Positions 24,901 to 36,768 of a stretch of 64,000 bases of DNA are shown here, piece after piece. Within the stretch, counting starts at the first letter, position 1. Every line of letters starts with the position of its first letter. Location: contig JASAND010015508.1 in assembly GCA_030248195.1 (NCBI GenBank), positions 1-64,000 of the forward strand. The letters are read 5' to 3'. Under the pieces are notes generated by a model, which did no database searches, was not told where the DNA came from, and saw only the letters and a program-made list of their open reading frames with translations. Position numbers and translations under genes: made by a program. Source of the stretch: Trissonchulus latispiculum (lineage: Eukaryota > Nematoda > Enoplea > Enoplida > Ironidae).

Positions 24901-27146
24901 AACGTTAAAGCTTTACTGCAATTATTATAAAAACCACTCATTTTGATTACTGTTAATGTTGATCTTGTGACAGATTGCATTATTTCATTCTTTTAGTACA
25001 AGCCTCCCCCCGAAACTTTCGTCCAAGTTATAGGCCCCTCTACCCATTTTTTAGGGACAGGCTCCCCAGGACTACGTTAATGCATGCATGCATTATATAC
25101 CACTTGTGTGCTTAGTACCTGCCAGATACAATGTCTAGTTTATCAATTTAAACAAAATCTCAAATTTTAACATTTAACTCTTCAATTTTTGTGTAATATA
25201 CTCATACTGAATTAAAGTGTTTCAATTGATTATTTGCTTAACCATAGCCTTTGTCATGTTCAGCATAAAATTAACATTGTTTGGTTAGTGCCTTTCGTCC
25301 TGTACAGGTATGGTAAAATGTGCTTAGTGAGGGCTACAACAGAGACGAGATTTGTATCCAGAATGTTTTGGATGTCTTCCGTTGTTGATTCGCAAATAGT
25401 TTTCATAATAGAAATTCCAGCATTATTTACCTAAAAATAACAAAGCAAAGTTTTGGCTGCTTCTTTATTAAAATATTAATCAGACAATATATAATAGGTA
25501 TCTATATTACATATGCTTCTACGTTTTCATAATTACAAAACGCAAAAAATTAGCCAGGTGGCAAAGGCAAAAGTGTTGTGTATGTAATTTGAAAATTAAG
25601 GCCAGAGTTCAAAGCGAAACTTGTGATTTCTTTTTTTCCATTATGGTCTATGAACGCGGGTATAACAAACGCCTTATAAAATTTCAGTCAACGTGTTCGC
25701 TTCCCGCTCAGAATGGTGATTTCAGGGGTTGAATGTTCCTAAATCTGATTTTTCGAATGGCTCACTACGAAGCTTACCTGATGGAAAAAATAAGCAAAAT
25801 TAGTGTTCTCACCAAAACATTAATTTCCCCTGTGAACAATAGAGCAGATTTTAGAATTGCTTCTTGGACTTCAGTTTTTCGTATGTCGCCTTCCACTTTT
25901 GCAATCTAACAGTAAAAACATTGCACATGGTATAAGGCGGTGATTCCACTTGTTCTATTGCTCCATGAAACATACCAATCTCGTTTTAAAAATTCACACA
26001 ATACAAGGATTGACCTAATTTTAATCCAATTCGTCAACTTATCGGTGGCTACTTGACTTATATATAACTAGTGTGAAATATCCCTTGAGTTTTTATATTT
26101 TCGTGAAAATTTATGGTAAACGGTGGTGTAAATTCTAACTTAGCTAACCAACTACTGTTTCGAGATGGAGTCACTTGGGGAAGAAATATTCAGTTAGTGT
26201 TGGCGTTATCAGTTTCGACGTAGGTCGGGATTGGGTGTTGATCCACACATTGGCAGCTGAGACTAGTATTTTGTATTTTGTGTTATTAAGTTATCGTGTT
26301 CTAGGCCTTTTACATAGTATTGTTAGTGAATAGGCACGAGGAGAGAGAAGTTAGGCATACACTACCGACCTAGAACCTGCATAATTAATCGAGTCAACGT
26401 TTATTTCAAAATACGTAGGAAACTTATTTTTTACACTAGATTCTGGTCACTTTCAAGATTTGCACATTTTTTGCATTTTCAGTCCAGCGTTTATCTTCCT
26501 TCCACCGACACATAAGTAAGAGTACAACTATTTATACCTTATTTAACGCTGACCCACTCTGAATGCACTCTTGTTTCGTGGTCTCCAGTTCATTGACATT
26601 CCTGCCCGTGATCAAAACATAAGCACCTTCTTTGGCAAATCTAATAGCGCATGCTCTACCAATCCCGGAGCTGGCGCCTATAACAAATAAATCAAGAAAA
26701 CATTCTCAAAGGTCACGGAGTTATTCTACGAATGGATGATTCGCTATTTTTGAGTGCATTTTATAATGGCACGTTACGTGGTTATATATGGAGTCAGTAT
26801 CAGTCGCGGTAGAATCCAATCCCGCAGGCCCCGAGACGTCCTTGTTGTGTTGTTGAGCAAATTTCGTTTGGGGCCCGTTGCATTATTACTCTGGCTCAAC
26901 GGCTCACCGGCGTGTCAGGCCGGCTGGCCGTCCACGCCCAGGCCATCCTCAAACACTACCAACAAGTTCTTACGGCTTTTTCCCGAGCGAGTTAAAACAG
27001 TAAAGTTAAAATTATTTAACTCGTTTTACTCGCTGCGCGTTAAGGCCCTAAGAAGTCGAATATAAATAAAAACAAAACTATGAAGCGCATAAATTATCTG
27101 CAACATTACCTGTCACAATAACAACTTTTTCTTCAAACCTGCCCAT
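21988..27146 (-). CDS. Classical short-chain dehydrogenase/reductase
   Basis: Eight exons join in phase: 27146-27110, 26677-26538, 25905-25813, 25430-25292, 24503-24463, 22916-22810, 22613-22547 and 22167-21988. The product is 267 residues, the normal size for the family. The Rossmann motif VIVTGASSGIGRA opens the protein, VNNAGIS carries the structural NAG, and NVSS and YSISK give the catalytic Ser, Tyr and Lys. ITGRN after the second strand suggests NADP(H). The C-terminal half has HPLGRFGTTEDV and KIDGG, as in 3-oxoacyl-ACP reductase-like SDRs. No targeting signal is evident, so it is probably cytosolic; the substrate cannot be read. The start is chosen because the ATG follows a TTTTCAG acceptor by two bases. 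The intron after exon 4 appears to begin with GC, not GT; the others are GT-AG. Confidence 0.92.
26972..27052. repeat. Short palindromic repeat related to the 16-17.5 kb foldback
   Basis: CGAGCGAGTTAAAACAG is mirrored by CGTTTTACTCGCTGCGCG, ending in GGCCCTAAG, the complement of the CTAGGGCC terminus seen at 16175. It lies in SDR intron 1, near a further G/C-rich block at about 26870-26950 that contains GGGGCCCGTTGCAT, a terminus like that of the MITE at 57397. Confidence 0.4.
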
Positions 27147-27690
27147 GGCTGAAAAGTGTGCAAAAAGAACAGTTACAAGCAAAAGACAAGGCTTATCAAA
27201 TTTGCGCTGAACGCTAAGCTCTCGAAGCTAATGTTACAACACAGGTTGTCTAGGACCTAATATAAACGTCAGAACGCTAGAGTGTTGATGTATATATAAG
27301 CACTTCACTTGAAAAGACAAGCAAACCCCGAAGTCGAATTGAAGAGCTCCTGCTACCGAAAATTCCCGGTCTTCTCTGCTATAAATATAAAAGAAACGAA
27401 ATTGTCAATTCAGCAGCTGCAAGGTTGGAAGTGGGTCGTAATTTCGTGACAACCACGACCCGCTATCCACTGAGATTTCGTCGACCCAATTTACCCACTT
27501 CTTTAATTTGGCATGTATGCATATTTAGGTATGCATCGAACAAAATTCAAGCTGTAAACTGCATAGTGAAATTTCCAGCAAAAATTTGGCGTTCAAAGCT
27601 AACTGCATCAGATTTCGTCTGCGTTTTCAGTAGCACTAAGGAAGCTATGCTATCGCAAAAGTGTTGGGACCTCGATCAGTCAATAGAATC
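27147..27690. other. Upstream region of the SDR gene, nothing else recognised
   Basis: The TTTTCAG acceptor next to the SDR start lies here (27149-27155 on the minus strand). About 27433-27468 contains a hairpin with GGGTCG/CGACCC stems. No gene is seen. Confidence 0.4.
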
Positions 27691-27695
27691 AGTAT

Positions 27696-28700
27696 TTAAG
27701 CAAAGTATTGAAGATAGATCCTAAAGTCTTCAAGATAAGTGAAACGTTCATGGTATCTATTGAGTTCATTAAGATACACGTAATAGCAGCAGCGTTCAGA
27801 AATGTTTGTAGTCATATCTGGTAGGCATACTACCATGTAGTCGAAATCATCCCTTTTATCATATACCTTATTGATAAACTTAGGCACCGTTTTCAATTCG
27901 AATGTTAATATCCAATACGTCGGCCGAATCATTTGCTGTGTTTACCTTATCTAGAGTGTCCGGATATATATCTGGTTTGCTGTTATCAAATTCCCCATCA
28001 TCATCCGTTGCCGTAATATCATCTATATACCTGAATATCTTCCTCAAACGTTTTACCTTATTCCAGTCTTTTTCCTTAACACATTTCTGAATAAATTTGA
28101 ACTCATATGCATGAAGGAGCAAGTTAGTTATAAAAGGTCCAGCATTGGTTCCCATAGGTATCCCGATTGTTTGTCTAAACACTAAATTTCCCACTTGAAT
28201 ATATGCATTTTTGATAGCAAATTTTAACATTGAAATTACATATGGCGCATCCTTAGCCATTGGGTTAGCTATATTTGTCCAACTTGCATAAGATTTATTA
28301 GTAACCATAGCCCTAGTTCCATTTGAGAAGGATAGCTTCAGAAGTGGTTTAATTTAATTCAAAATATCTTCATGTCTCAGACTTATATAAAGTTTCCCAA
28401 AATCATAAGTTGCAATACTTTTAGCCCGTAACGAATAATTAAGACACTTTAAAATTTCTTTAGAACTATCAAATATCCAATAAGCGTTGATAGAATGCGA
28501 ATTACGCTTTAGAGCATTGCAGTACTGCTTTTGTCTAGTCTGCACTAGATCAGCTGCATTGCAGCACTTAATTTTTGGACATCGGTTTAGTGCAACACTT
28601 AGCTCCAGCGGTAATAGTTGTAAACGCAGTGGGATTTTATGAAATTTAGGAATAATTAGAATGAATGGCAGGCATTGATTTCAATGTCTACATTAACCAA
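27696..28700 (-). pseudogene. Decayed Penelope-like reverse transcriptase
   Basis: Minus-strand frames broken by at least one stop and two frameshifts keep the order of RT motifs. A PKFHK block lies near 28640, YDFGKLY (motif A) at about 28390-28410, and [14 protein letters not shown] (motif B) near 28130-28180. RYIDDI (motif C, Y-x-D-D) is near 28015-28040 and VYDKRDDF near 27850-27870. The motifs match those of the better copy at 50.6-52 kb ([27 protein letters not shown]), but divergence is large, so this is an older or different lineage. No GIY-YIG domain was recognised beside it. Confidence 0.85.
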
Positions 28701-31680
28701 AAGATTAGTCGAGTCCCTTGTAGTACCCTTAATTACATTCGTATGTTCTATATCCGTGAATTCATATCTAGGGTGTAATGCTAGTAGAAGGCAACCTGAC
28801 TACTAAGCACTACGGATGGGTACTGCGCGCTAGGAAACAGCAGACCTGAAGGAGATGTTGTTCCAGTCGACCTGTAGCAACAACCTCGCCTAAATTCTGG
28901 AACAACAGTGGCCCTAACTCAGATTAATTACACGACAACACCACAAGATTACGCTCAACCTAGTCTCAGACTGCCAGATTTTTCTATCTACCTAACTGCC
29001 TACCGAACAATAAATGCTAAGACCTAATCTACAAATATTTGGAGACCTTATTTAATTTTTAAACCTAACTAAACAAGTTGTACATATCAAAACAGGAATC
29101 CACATAATTATTCAAAACTAATAAACGGATTATACAAGTCACACAATAATAAATTTCCAGTTTCACCACTTACTAATTTTACCCAAAACAGGAGTTATCG
29201 AGAAAACAGGAACATCCAGATAAATTTCCAAAATAAGTAGAAGCACCAATAATACAGATATGGGAAGGTTTGGCCGGAACGACCTAAACCAGGGGACGGT
29301 TAAATACAAAGGTAGGGGCTGAAGGTTAAATGAGTGCACAGAACAGAGCAGAAAAGATACAGAAACCCAGGTACACTAGCGAAAAGGGGGACGAATAAAA
29401 ATAACACATATACAGGGGGTCCACACTAAACTATACGTATATATAACGTGAGCAATAAAACCCCGCTTGACTACTTGAAAAAAACTCAAAGACTGACTAC
29501 TTTTCGTTCTTGCGTCAGACCACCCCCCTGAGTAACCAATCAGACGCGAGTATTGATTTTTGAAAGAGGTCTGGAAAGTTTTCATTGGATAAAGGTTCCT
29601 ATCTAGTTTTGTTACTGGGACAGCTCCGCCTAGCGGCTGAATAAAAACACGTTATTAAGAAAAACCAGTTTAGGAACAAATCTTACTCATATGAATTTCA
29701 CACATAGGATTTCTAACATTTCTAAAAATACACACACCTAAATTTACACATCAATAACACTGAAAATACCCACCCATTACAAGGGCATCCTCGTTGTTGA
29801 GTTTTCAGTTCCTTAATAATACAGTCCAAATAAAGTTTCTTACAAATGATTGCATAATTTCCGGCAGCTTTGTCAACAGCGGTAATAACAAATCTAAATT
29901 AATTGCATTCGTATACTGTTTTATCCTATTTCTATTTTTAATTTCATTGGACTCCTGAAAAATAAAATCATTTAAACTGTCAATTCTACCTTTAAAGTTT
30001 AAACACATTCTTAATACACCTTTTCCATTCTGAAATATCACTAGGTATGAATTTGTGAGTAAGCTTATCAACGTAGCTATTTATTTATATCATACACTTT
30101 ATTAGTACTAATAAAATTAGGAATGATGACCACTCTTTGAACTATGTCGAAATTTAAAGCTTGACATTATATAATTATCTACTGGAAGCAGCTTACGCTT
30201 TTCTTTTGGTGAGGACTCGACACCTTTTAGGCACCTCGTGAGGCCTGTCAGGTGTTCCTCTCCGCAGACAGCAAACGGACAAGAGGCGGAGAAAATCACG
30301 CATTTTACGAAAGATAGATTGCAGGCTGTTGTAGTAAGCTGTCAACATTGTTTTCGTTTGACAATCAATGCAGAAGCATTAAAAGCTTGCGTGATATGAT
30401 GATGACTTATGATTTTTATGATATGATTCATGATTTATGTCAATTACTGTCAACTGCAGATATCTTTTTGACTGAAGATTCAAAACAGAATAGAAATAAA
30501 TAATTTTATCATAAAAGCAATATTATAATGTATAAAGACATACAAAAGAGCCAAAAGTCAGAGAAAACTGAAAATTTAACATATAAATTGCAAATTGTCT
30601 GGCGAAATCAGGCCGAAATTTAGCGTAAAATTGGTGTGAACAAAAATAACTCTTGACCCGCGGGTACCCTCTGACCAGAAAGTCGACCAACGGGAACCCT
30701 CTACCCACTTCAAACTCTGGCTGATACCCGAAAAATTTTCCGGATTAGTGCTCTTTCTTTGCTGGGCAATGTAGGTAGAGTTGTGCCGTTAAGAAATTGC
30801 CCGGGCCGGGCCCGGGCCCGGGCCTGCTGAACCAACCGGGCCGGGCTTCGGGCCGGGCCGAGCCCGGCCCGGATGCCCGATTCAAGGCCCGGTAGGCCCG
30901 GCGGGCCCGGCGGCCCGGTGGCGTATTTGGAAACTGCACAATTGAGACGCGCAAGGAAACTGCACAGCTAGGACGCGCATCTCTAGGAAACTGCACAGCA
31001 CTGGCGCGCATTATATGAGCAATGCTTAGCAGACATATATACACATACTGCAGATGCTCTGTTTGTATCTCTGCTATTTTTGGCCTCCACCGTCACTCGT
31101 GGGAAAGTTTCAGTTCTATGCCTATAATTTAACCTTGCACTGGTATACTGGTTTTTTCTGTTCAATAGGTTTTGGCAGTACGTTATTGTTTCGTTCTTTC
31201 ATAGTGTTTAAATTATTTTAAACTAAGCTTAAACTTTGATTAAATTAGTTGATTGTTTTCAATTTGTTTTTATTTATTTTCAATTCATCATTTAAAATTG
31301 TAAATCCAGCAATTAAAATTGGGAATAAATTCCCGCCATAGTTTCCTTTGAAATTTGGAAAGGTTTAGGTTTGAAGGGAAGTTTGCTGGTTGAGCCGTTA
31401 TGCACGTGAGCCCTCAAATATATTCTCGTGCACTACACCTCGAACGTTAGAACTCAGAATCCACCTAGTTCTGACATCTTTCGAGGGGTTTATATTATAA
31501 TCAGAAGTTAATGCATTAACTATTATTAACCAATTATTTATGCACCTAGTTTAGGCTATGAATCTGTGCCACATTTGAATCAGATTTGAAAAATTCTTTT
31601 TTTCAATTCACATTCTGTTTTAAGCCTCGAAACAGTTTCAAGGCTTTATGTAATTCTATGCATTATGCGGTATTTTTATG
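28701..31680. other. Gene-poor region
   Basis: No gene is recognised. The 88-codon minus frame at 29805-30071 could be further retroelement debris but has no diagnostic motif. A GC-rich array and a short minisatellite at 30790-31020 are listed separately. Confidence 0.4.
30790..31020. repeat. GGGCC array followed by a three-unit minisatellite
   Basis: About 30798-30925 is a degenerate GGGCC/GGCCC array in otherwise AT-rich DNA. It is followed by three tandem copies of a 26-31 base unit beginning GGAAACTGCACA (about 30929, 30955 and 30986) and carrying GACGCGCA or GGCGCGCA. The array resembles the GAGCC arrays of the hAT-like element at 1581-2774, but no flanking duplication was found. Confidence 0.55.
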
Positions 31681-31689
31681 TTTTTGTTG

Positions 31690-32000
31690 CAGATGGTGCA
31701 TTTGTATAGACATGACAACAGTTGAAAATCATTTACGAACTTTGCTTCCTACCACATTTAATTGTGAAGTTGAAAAATGTGTTGCTTGCAATTCTCCACT
31801 GGATTTCGACGTCCATGTACGAATTTCCGTCGGTAGTTTAGATGACTTTCAAACGTAGTTTCAGGATTTCAAACAAACGACGAAATGTGATTGGAATGTT
31901 AGAAATTCTACTCCAAATGCTCCTCAGTCTATGAACTGAATTGGGAACACATGCGCCAGAGCGGGTATGACCGGCATGAGTATGTCAGATGGATCCAGTA
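31690..32000 (+). pseudogene. Possible fragment of a transposase N-terminal region
   Basis: The plus frame from about 31711 reads FNCEVEKCVACNSPLDFDVH and then, after a stop, FQDFKQTTKCDWNVRNSTPN. The phrase with a conserved W between T/K-rich and P-N residues resembles the region before the zinc-binding segment of animal MULE/SWIM-type transposases. The frame is then broken. The identification rests on composition and weak resemblance only. Confidence 0.25.
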
Positions 32001-32139
32001 GATGAAAGTTGCAATTTTGTTATAGAACACTGTTTTTTGATTAGCATTTTGATCACCATAATACTGCCTTTGCTACATTCTAGTGTGGCGCTGTGTGCAG
32101 GTTTCAAATTATCCTTTGTGCTTGCTTTTCTTCTTTTAG

Positions 32140-32253
32140 GTCAACCTGGAGAACACGCCTCCACTTGGCGGACCTAGTTTTTTCCTGTATCCCCTGGTGG
32201 CCGACTACCACCCAAGTTCATCTTTTGAGTTTCATATTCGTTACCACTGTTAA
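32140..32253 (+). CDS. Exon-like open frame after a strong acceptor
   Basis: A pyrimidine tract ending TTCTTCTTTTAG is followed by 37 open codons (beginning VNLENTPPLGGPSFFLYPLV) and a TAA. The frame has protein-like composition, rich in P, F and Y. No upstream exon was found that could be joined to it. It may be a last exon of an undetected gene, retroelement debris, or chance. Confidence 0.25.
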   Translation, partial: VNLENTPPLGGPSFFLYPLVADYHPSSSFEFHIRYHC

Positions 32254-35049
32254 CACTTCATGCAATTCCGGCGCGGTATCAACAATAGGATACTGGTTGT
32301 CCACCGGGTCCGGGATTTGGTTGCTAATACAGATCAGCAGTTCCTATTGTAGACAACCAAAGTTCTTAGTCTACCTACAAACATTGAAACTCTGAGGCAT
32401 CATAACCAACCTAGCCCCCTTGTCCGGACGTGATTGCTATCACAGAGATCTTCGTTAATCCGACCACTCTCAAATGCTCAAGGCTACAATCATTATCGTC
32501 ATGCATGGCCGCAAATCGTGAGGCGGTATGATTAATGGAACCCTCCTTCTTAACCGACTGGAAAGCTTTGCTATACGTCCATGATTTTTAATGCCCAACA
32601 CGAAAATATATATTACTGATCTACAAAAACAGAACATATACTCAACAACATCAAATCAGGTCCGCGAAACAGTTCCAGCTAAACACAAATGACACACGTA
32701 TTCCAATCAGCTACATCTCCTTAGCTAGAGTTGGCAACTAAGCAGTGAGGTACCAAAAAGCTTGACAATGAGCTTATTTCCAAAAGTATCAAATTTTGAC
32801 GTGCTATCAAACTAACTGCAGTCCTATTTAGTTTCTGTTCCTATTTTGAGTAGATCTCAAACAGAAATTCCAAAATACGCATTTTTCGTAGATGTAAATT
32901 TATCGCGTAGATTATTTACAGATAGACATTAGACAGAGTCTTGAATATGACTAGGCAAGCCAAGCAAAAAGCCAACTCAACCCTTTACCAAACATTATGG
33001 ATAATAACAAATGAAACACGAAACTGCATCCAATGAAGAAATAAAGTTACGCACCACACAGAATCAAAAATTAAAAAGCATAAAATATTAACAAAAATTC
33101 AAAGTGGGTTAATAATATTAATTTTTCGATATCATAAGGGATTCTGCACCAGTTTTACTTCTCATAAAACGGAAATGGTTACATAGAGCCCCAAGCAGCC
33201 ATCTGACATCTCAATAGTTAGTATAAATTCCGCTAAATTTCAGCAAAATATTACAGTATGTATGTATAAACAAAAAATCAAAAACGAAACCACTAAACAA
33301 TACTAAGCAGGCAAGCAAAATCTAAAGCTCATCATAGCAAAATGCTAGAATAGACAACCAAACACAGATAAAACAAACATTACGCTGCAGAACATAAAAA
33401 ATAAAAGTGCACAAAGGGTGGGATTACGTTTTAACGAGCCAAATTGAGACATTGAAACTGAACCAAATTTTGAAACAGTCATACGGTGAAGGACGATTTA
33501 TACAATAGGATGATTAAATGTTTAGTACTGATCAGAGCTTCGTAATTCCAATGACTCTTGAAGCGCATGTTTGTTTTCTAAACTAAGACAACTGGTAACA
33601 AGAACTTGTTTCTGAAGCCGAGAAGCGTGAGAAGCGTTGCAACTGCATTATTATTATTGTATAGGCGCACCAGTTTGCAATGAAAAGCAAAACTTCAGTT
33701 GCAACAAATATATAGCTCCAAACAAAAAGAAAAAATAATTACTCTCAATTACGAGCATTAGACACAAGTATATATTTCGGATTGCGCAGCGGTAGCACTG
33801 GCCAGCACATTATTAGACTCCTAGCCTAACCAACGAGACACCTGTTCATTTAGAATGAGGTATAGTGTGTCTCTCTAGACCCTCTCGTTTAGGAGAATTA
33901 AAAGGGGAAAACCCAATGCGAGGAAAAATCCATCGGCGGGAAAAAACCCACCCGGAGTTTTTGCTGGAAGGGTGCAGAACAATTTGACAGTGCTATTCGA
34001 AAAGAGCGGGTTGTTTTTAGTAGGCCTACATCGAAAAATGCTAATGTTTGAAAATTTTTGAGAAAAATTGAATTTTGAAAAAATTTTGTATGTTTAACAC
34101 GTAAACATAGGCAAATTTAGGAAGTTTTTGAAATTTGCTTAGTGTTTGCATTCCAAGCATCCTATCCAAACATGTTTTATTGCATTTAAAGCCAAACGGG
34201 ACCAGTTGTAATGAAAAACTGGTCCTTCTTGACGAAACTGAAAAATTTGGCTTGAAATGGCATCATGCCAGATTTTGGTGACCTGGACCACACACAATGG
34301 AAAGACCTAGGTAAAACCTACACTGATTTAATTTACAGGTTCTATTAAGCACACGAATGTGTTTATTTATAGTTACCTGCTAATGGTTAGACAAACGAAA
34401 AATATTCAGTTTTGGAAAGTAGGTTTTCCCCGCCGAAGGGTTTCCCCCGCCAACTCTATATCGCCACCAGATCGCACCGGAGGGTTAGAGCAGTATTGCT
34501 CCACCGGAGCATTTTTATTCTTATCCTATTTCATTCTTAAGATTCTCAGTAAACCTAAAGTAAAAATGTCAAAGATCTCACTCTCTCAAAGCGCTCGCGC
34601 TCCCCTATAATAGGCAGGTCTATGCAGTGTTTAGTTCAACTCTTAGTGACAATATACAAATGAACATCACATTAACGTGAAAAATATCATACTATTACAT
34701 TTGAGTCCAAATAACCCTCCTTGTCAACCCCTTTATAATCTCATTGTACAATCTCATACAAATACATTAAACTTAACATTAAATGCAAAAAGCAAAATAG
34801 CACGCTGAATTTTTGTGGCAGGTATGAGTGACCATCCGTACCCGCAAAAAATTACAAAATTGACAATAAAACTAAAAAACTACATTCCTTCAATAGGATG
34901 ATATACCTACATCAAAAATAACATTTAACATCAAGCAATTGCAAAACATTACAACTAATCAAAGGATGCATTGAAAAAGCCGCTTTAAATTTGACTTCAA
35001 GCTTCAGAACTTCTTGGTAGAAAAGGTAAGATATCTCCGTCCTGCCACA

Positions 35050-35314
35050 GGACATGGGGTGCCTGTCCTCATCCTCGGACTCTCAGCCGTAGAGCCAGCA
35101 GTGTCCACCTAAAATGATGACTGCATCAGTGGAAAGGGGGCCGGTCCTTCTACACAGACTCCTATTACCTTCCAACCATAGCGGTACCGGTTTACCGACC
35201 AGTTAAGCATGGATAGCTGGGTTGGCTAGAGCAGAGAAAGCATGCATCCGCCGTGAATCGAACTACCGACCTTAAGTTCTGGCCAGCGTCGTAGACCACA
35301 CGGCCATCCCGACT
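35050..35314 (-). repeat. tRNA-derived SINE-like copy
   Basis: On the minus strand the head (about 35314-35250) has TGGCCGTGTGGTCTACG, an A-box-like sequence, and AGTTCGATTCACGG, a B-box-like sequence. The body matches the copy at 54920-55275: both contain GGATAGCTGGGTTGGCT on the plus strand and a TCTCAGCCGTAGAGCCAG-like block. Confidence 0.6.
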
Positions 35315-36189
35315 TTAAAACTTCTTGGACCAATGCTCAACAGCAGCATTAATTTCTTGTTAACCATTAACTTATAGCAGTTTCGGGTCACAACAACAGA
35401 AGGAATATTTTTCCCGAATTACGATATACAGACCTCATTGGCTATTAGCTTGTTTGCGACAAGCTATATCAAATTAATATGACTAATAAGAACGATCAAG
35501 GAACAGTGAACCTCAATACGTCAAAAAGCCACGGTGTTTCTCAAGTTGTGCAGGAAAGGTTGAACTCATGCAGCCAGAAGGTATAACCAGGCAGGACCGA
35601 AAAACTTCAAAGCAACACAGAAAACAAAGCTTTCTGAATGTAATTTAGCAAGTAGCACTACTTATGCCTTCTTAGCATGTTTAGATCACCCAAATCAGTT
35701 ATCGTGTGATTGGTGATGATGCGCCAAACTCGGGAGTTTGAAACCACCTCCGTGGGTAATCCGATGAACATGGACCCCATCAAATTGAGATCCTCACAGG
35801 CGTTCCCTTGCAACGGCGCAAATGGATTCCAGACCTCAGAAATCACAGTATTTTACCGCGTCGGATTAACATGAAAGCAAGGCATCTTTCCTGAAATACG
35901 CTACCGAGCTGTTGGATCCACTCCCTTTATCCCCTGGATGTCATTGATCATCAACATGCGAACACCTGTGCTGGAATGCTGCTTGCAGTACTCTCATGTA
36001 GCATTCTGTTGACGAGCCCAGATTAGAAGAAGAGCAAGAATGCGCCAAACTATACAACTACCTACACACAACAAAATATTTGCAGCGATACAATGACAAT
36101 CGGATCAAACAACACCACAATCTATTATGCCAACATATCATGTTTACCTTATTAAAAACTTATGCATACATATTACCGCATTATGACAT

Positions 36190-36554
36190 ACAGTGGCCCA
36201 TGGGCGCTTTTTTCTGAATCGGCAATTTTGGATTTGATTTTTATAATCCAAGAAAGCACCCCCCCCCCGAAAAAACGCCCATGGACCGTTTCTTGGAAAC
36301 AATCTTATAATTGCTGCTTTGCCAATTTTCGATAGATTGTATTAATTTCTGCGGACGACAGAGTGCTCGGGAAGTGTTAGTTGCTTACATGTCTATCCAA
36401 AGAGCATACAATTGATTCTAAGCCTTGAAATACCTTAATCCGCCACAACTTTACTCACGAGTTTTCCACGGCATTCAAGTGAGCTTTGAGAAATCCAAAA
36501 AAGCGACCACCCCCGAAAAAACGCCCATGGGTGTTTTATTGGGTGGGCCACTGT
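36190..36554. mobile_element. Small inverted-repeat element
   Basis: ACAGTGGCCCA at 36190-36200 is matched by TGGGCCACTGT ending near 36554. CCATGGGCG-AAAAAA blocks lie inside each end. There is no coding capacity, and no clear target duplication. Confidence 0.4.
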
Positions 36555-36768
36555 TTGGCATAATACGGTACTGCATTCAAAGAAAAAACAGACAAACCAA
36601 AAGTAAAATACTAACTACATACATACGTAACTATAGACAATACAAACGTTACAAACAAACATGAGTCCAATCTGAAAAAGTCCTAAAACACACCATAATG
36701 CGTACAACAAAACAAACAACCTAAGACTTAACAACGCAAACCATATAAATAACCACAGAAGCTGATTC

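Larger units (their letters stand above)
32254..36768. other. Intergenic, gene-poor
   Basis: AT-rich sequence with no recognised gene. It holds a 9-bp hairpin (GGACCAGTT/AACTGGTCC near 34199-34225), degenerate G/C-run repeat around 33890-34510, a SINE-like copy (35050-35314) and an inverted-repeat unit (36190-36554). Confidence 0.5.
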
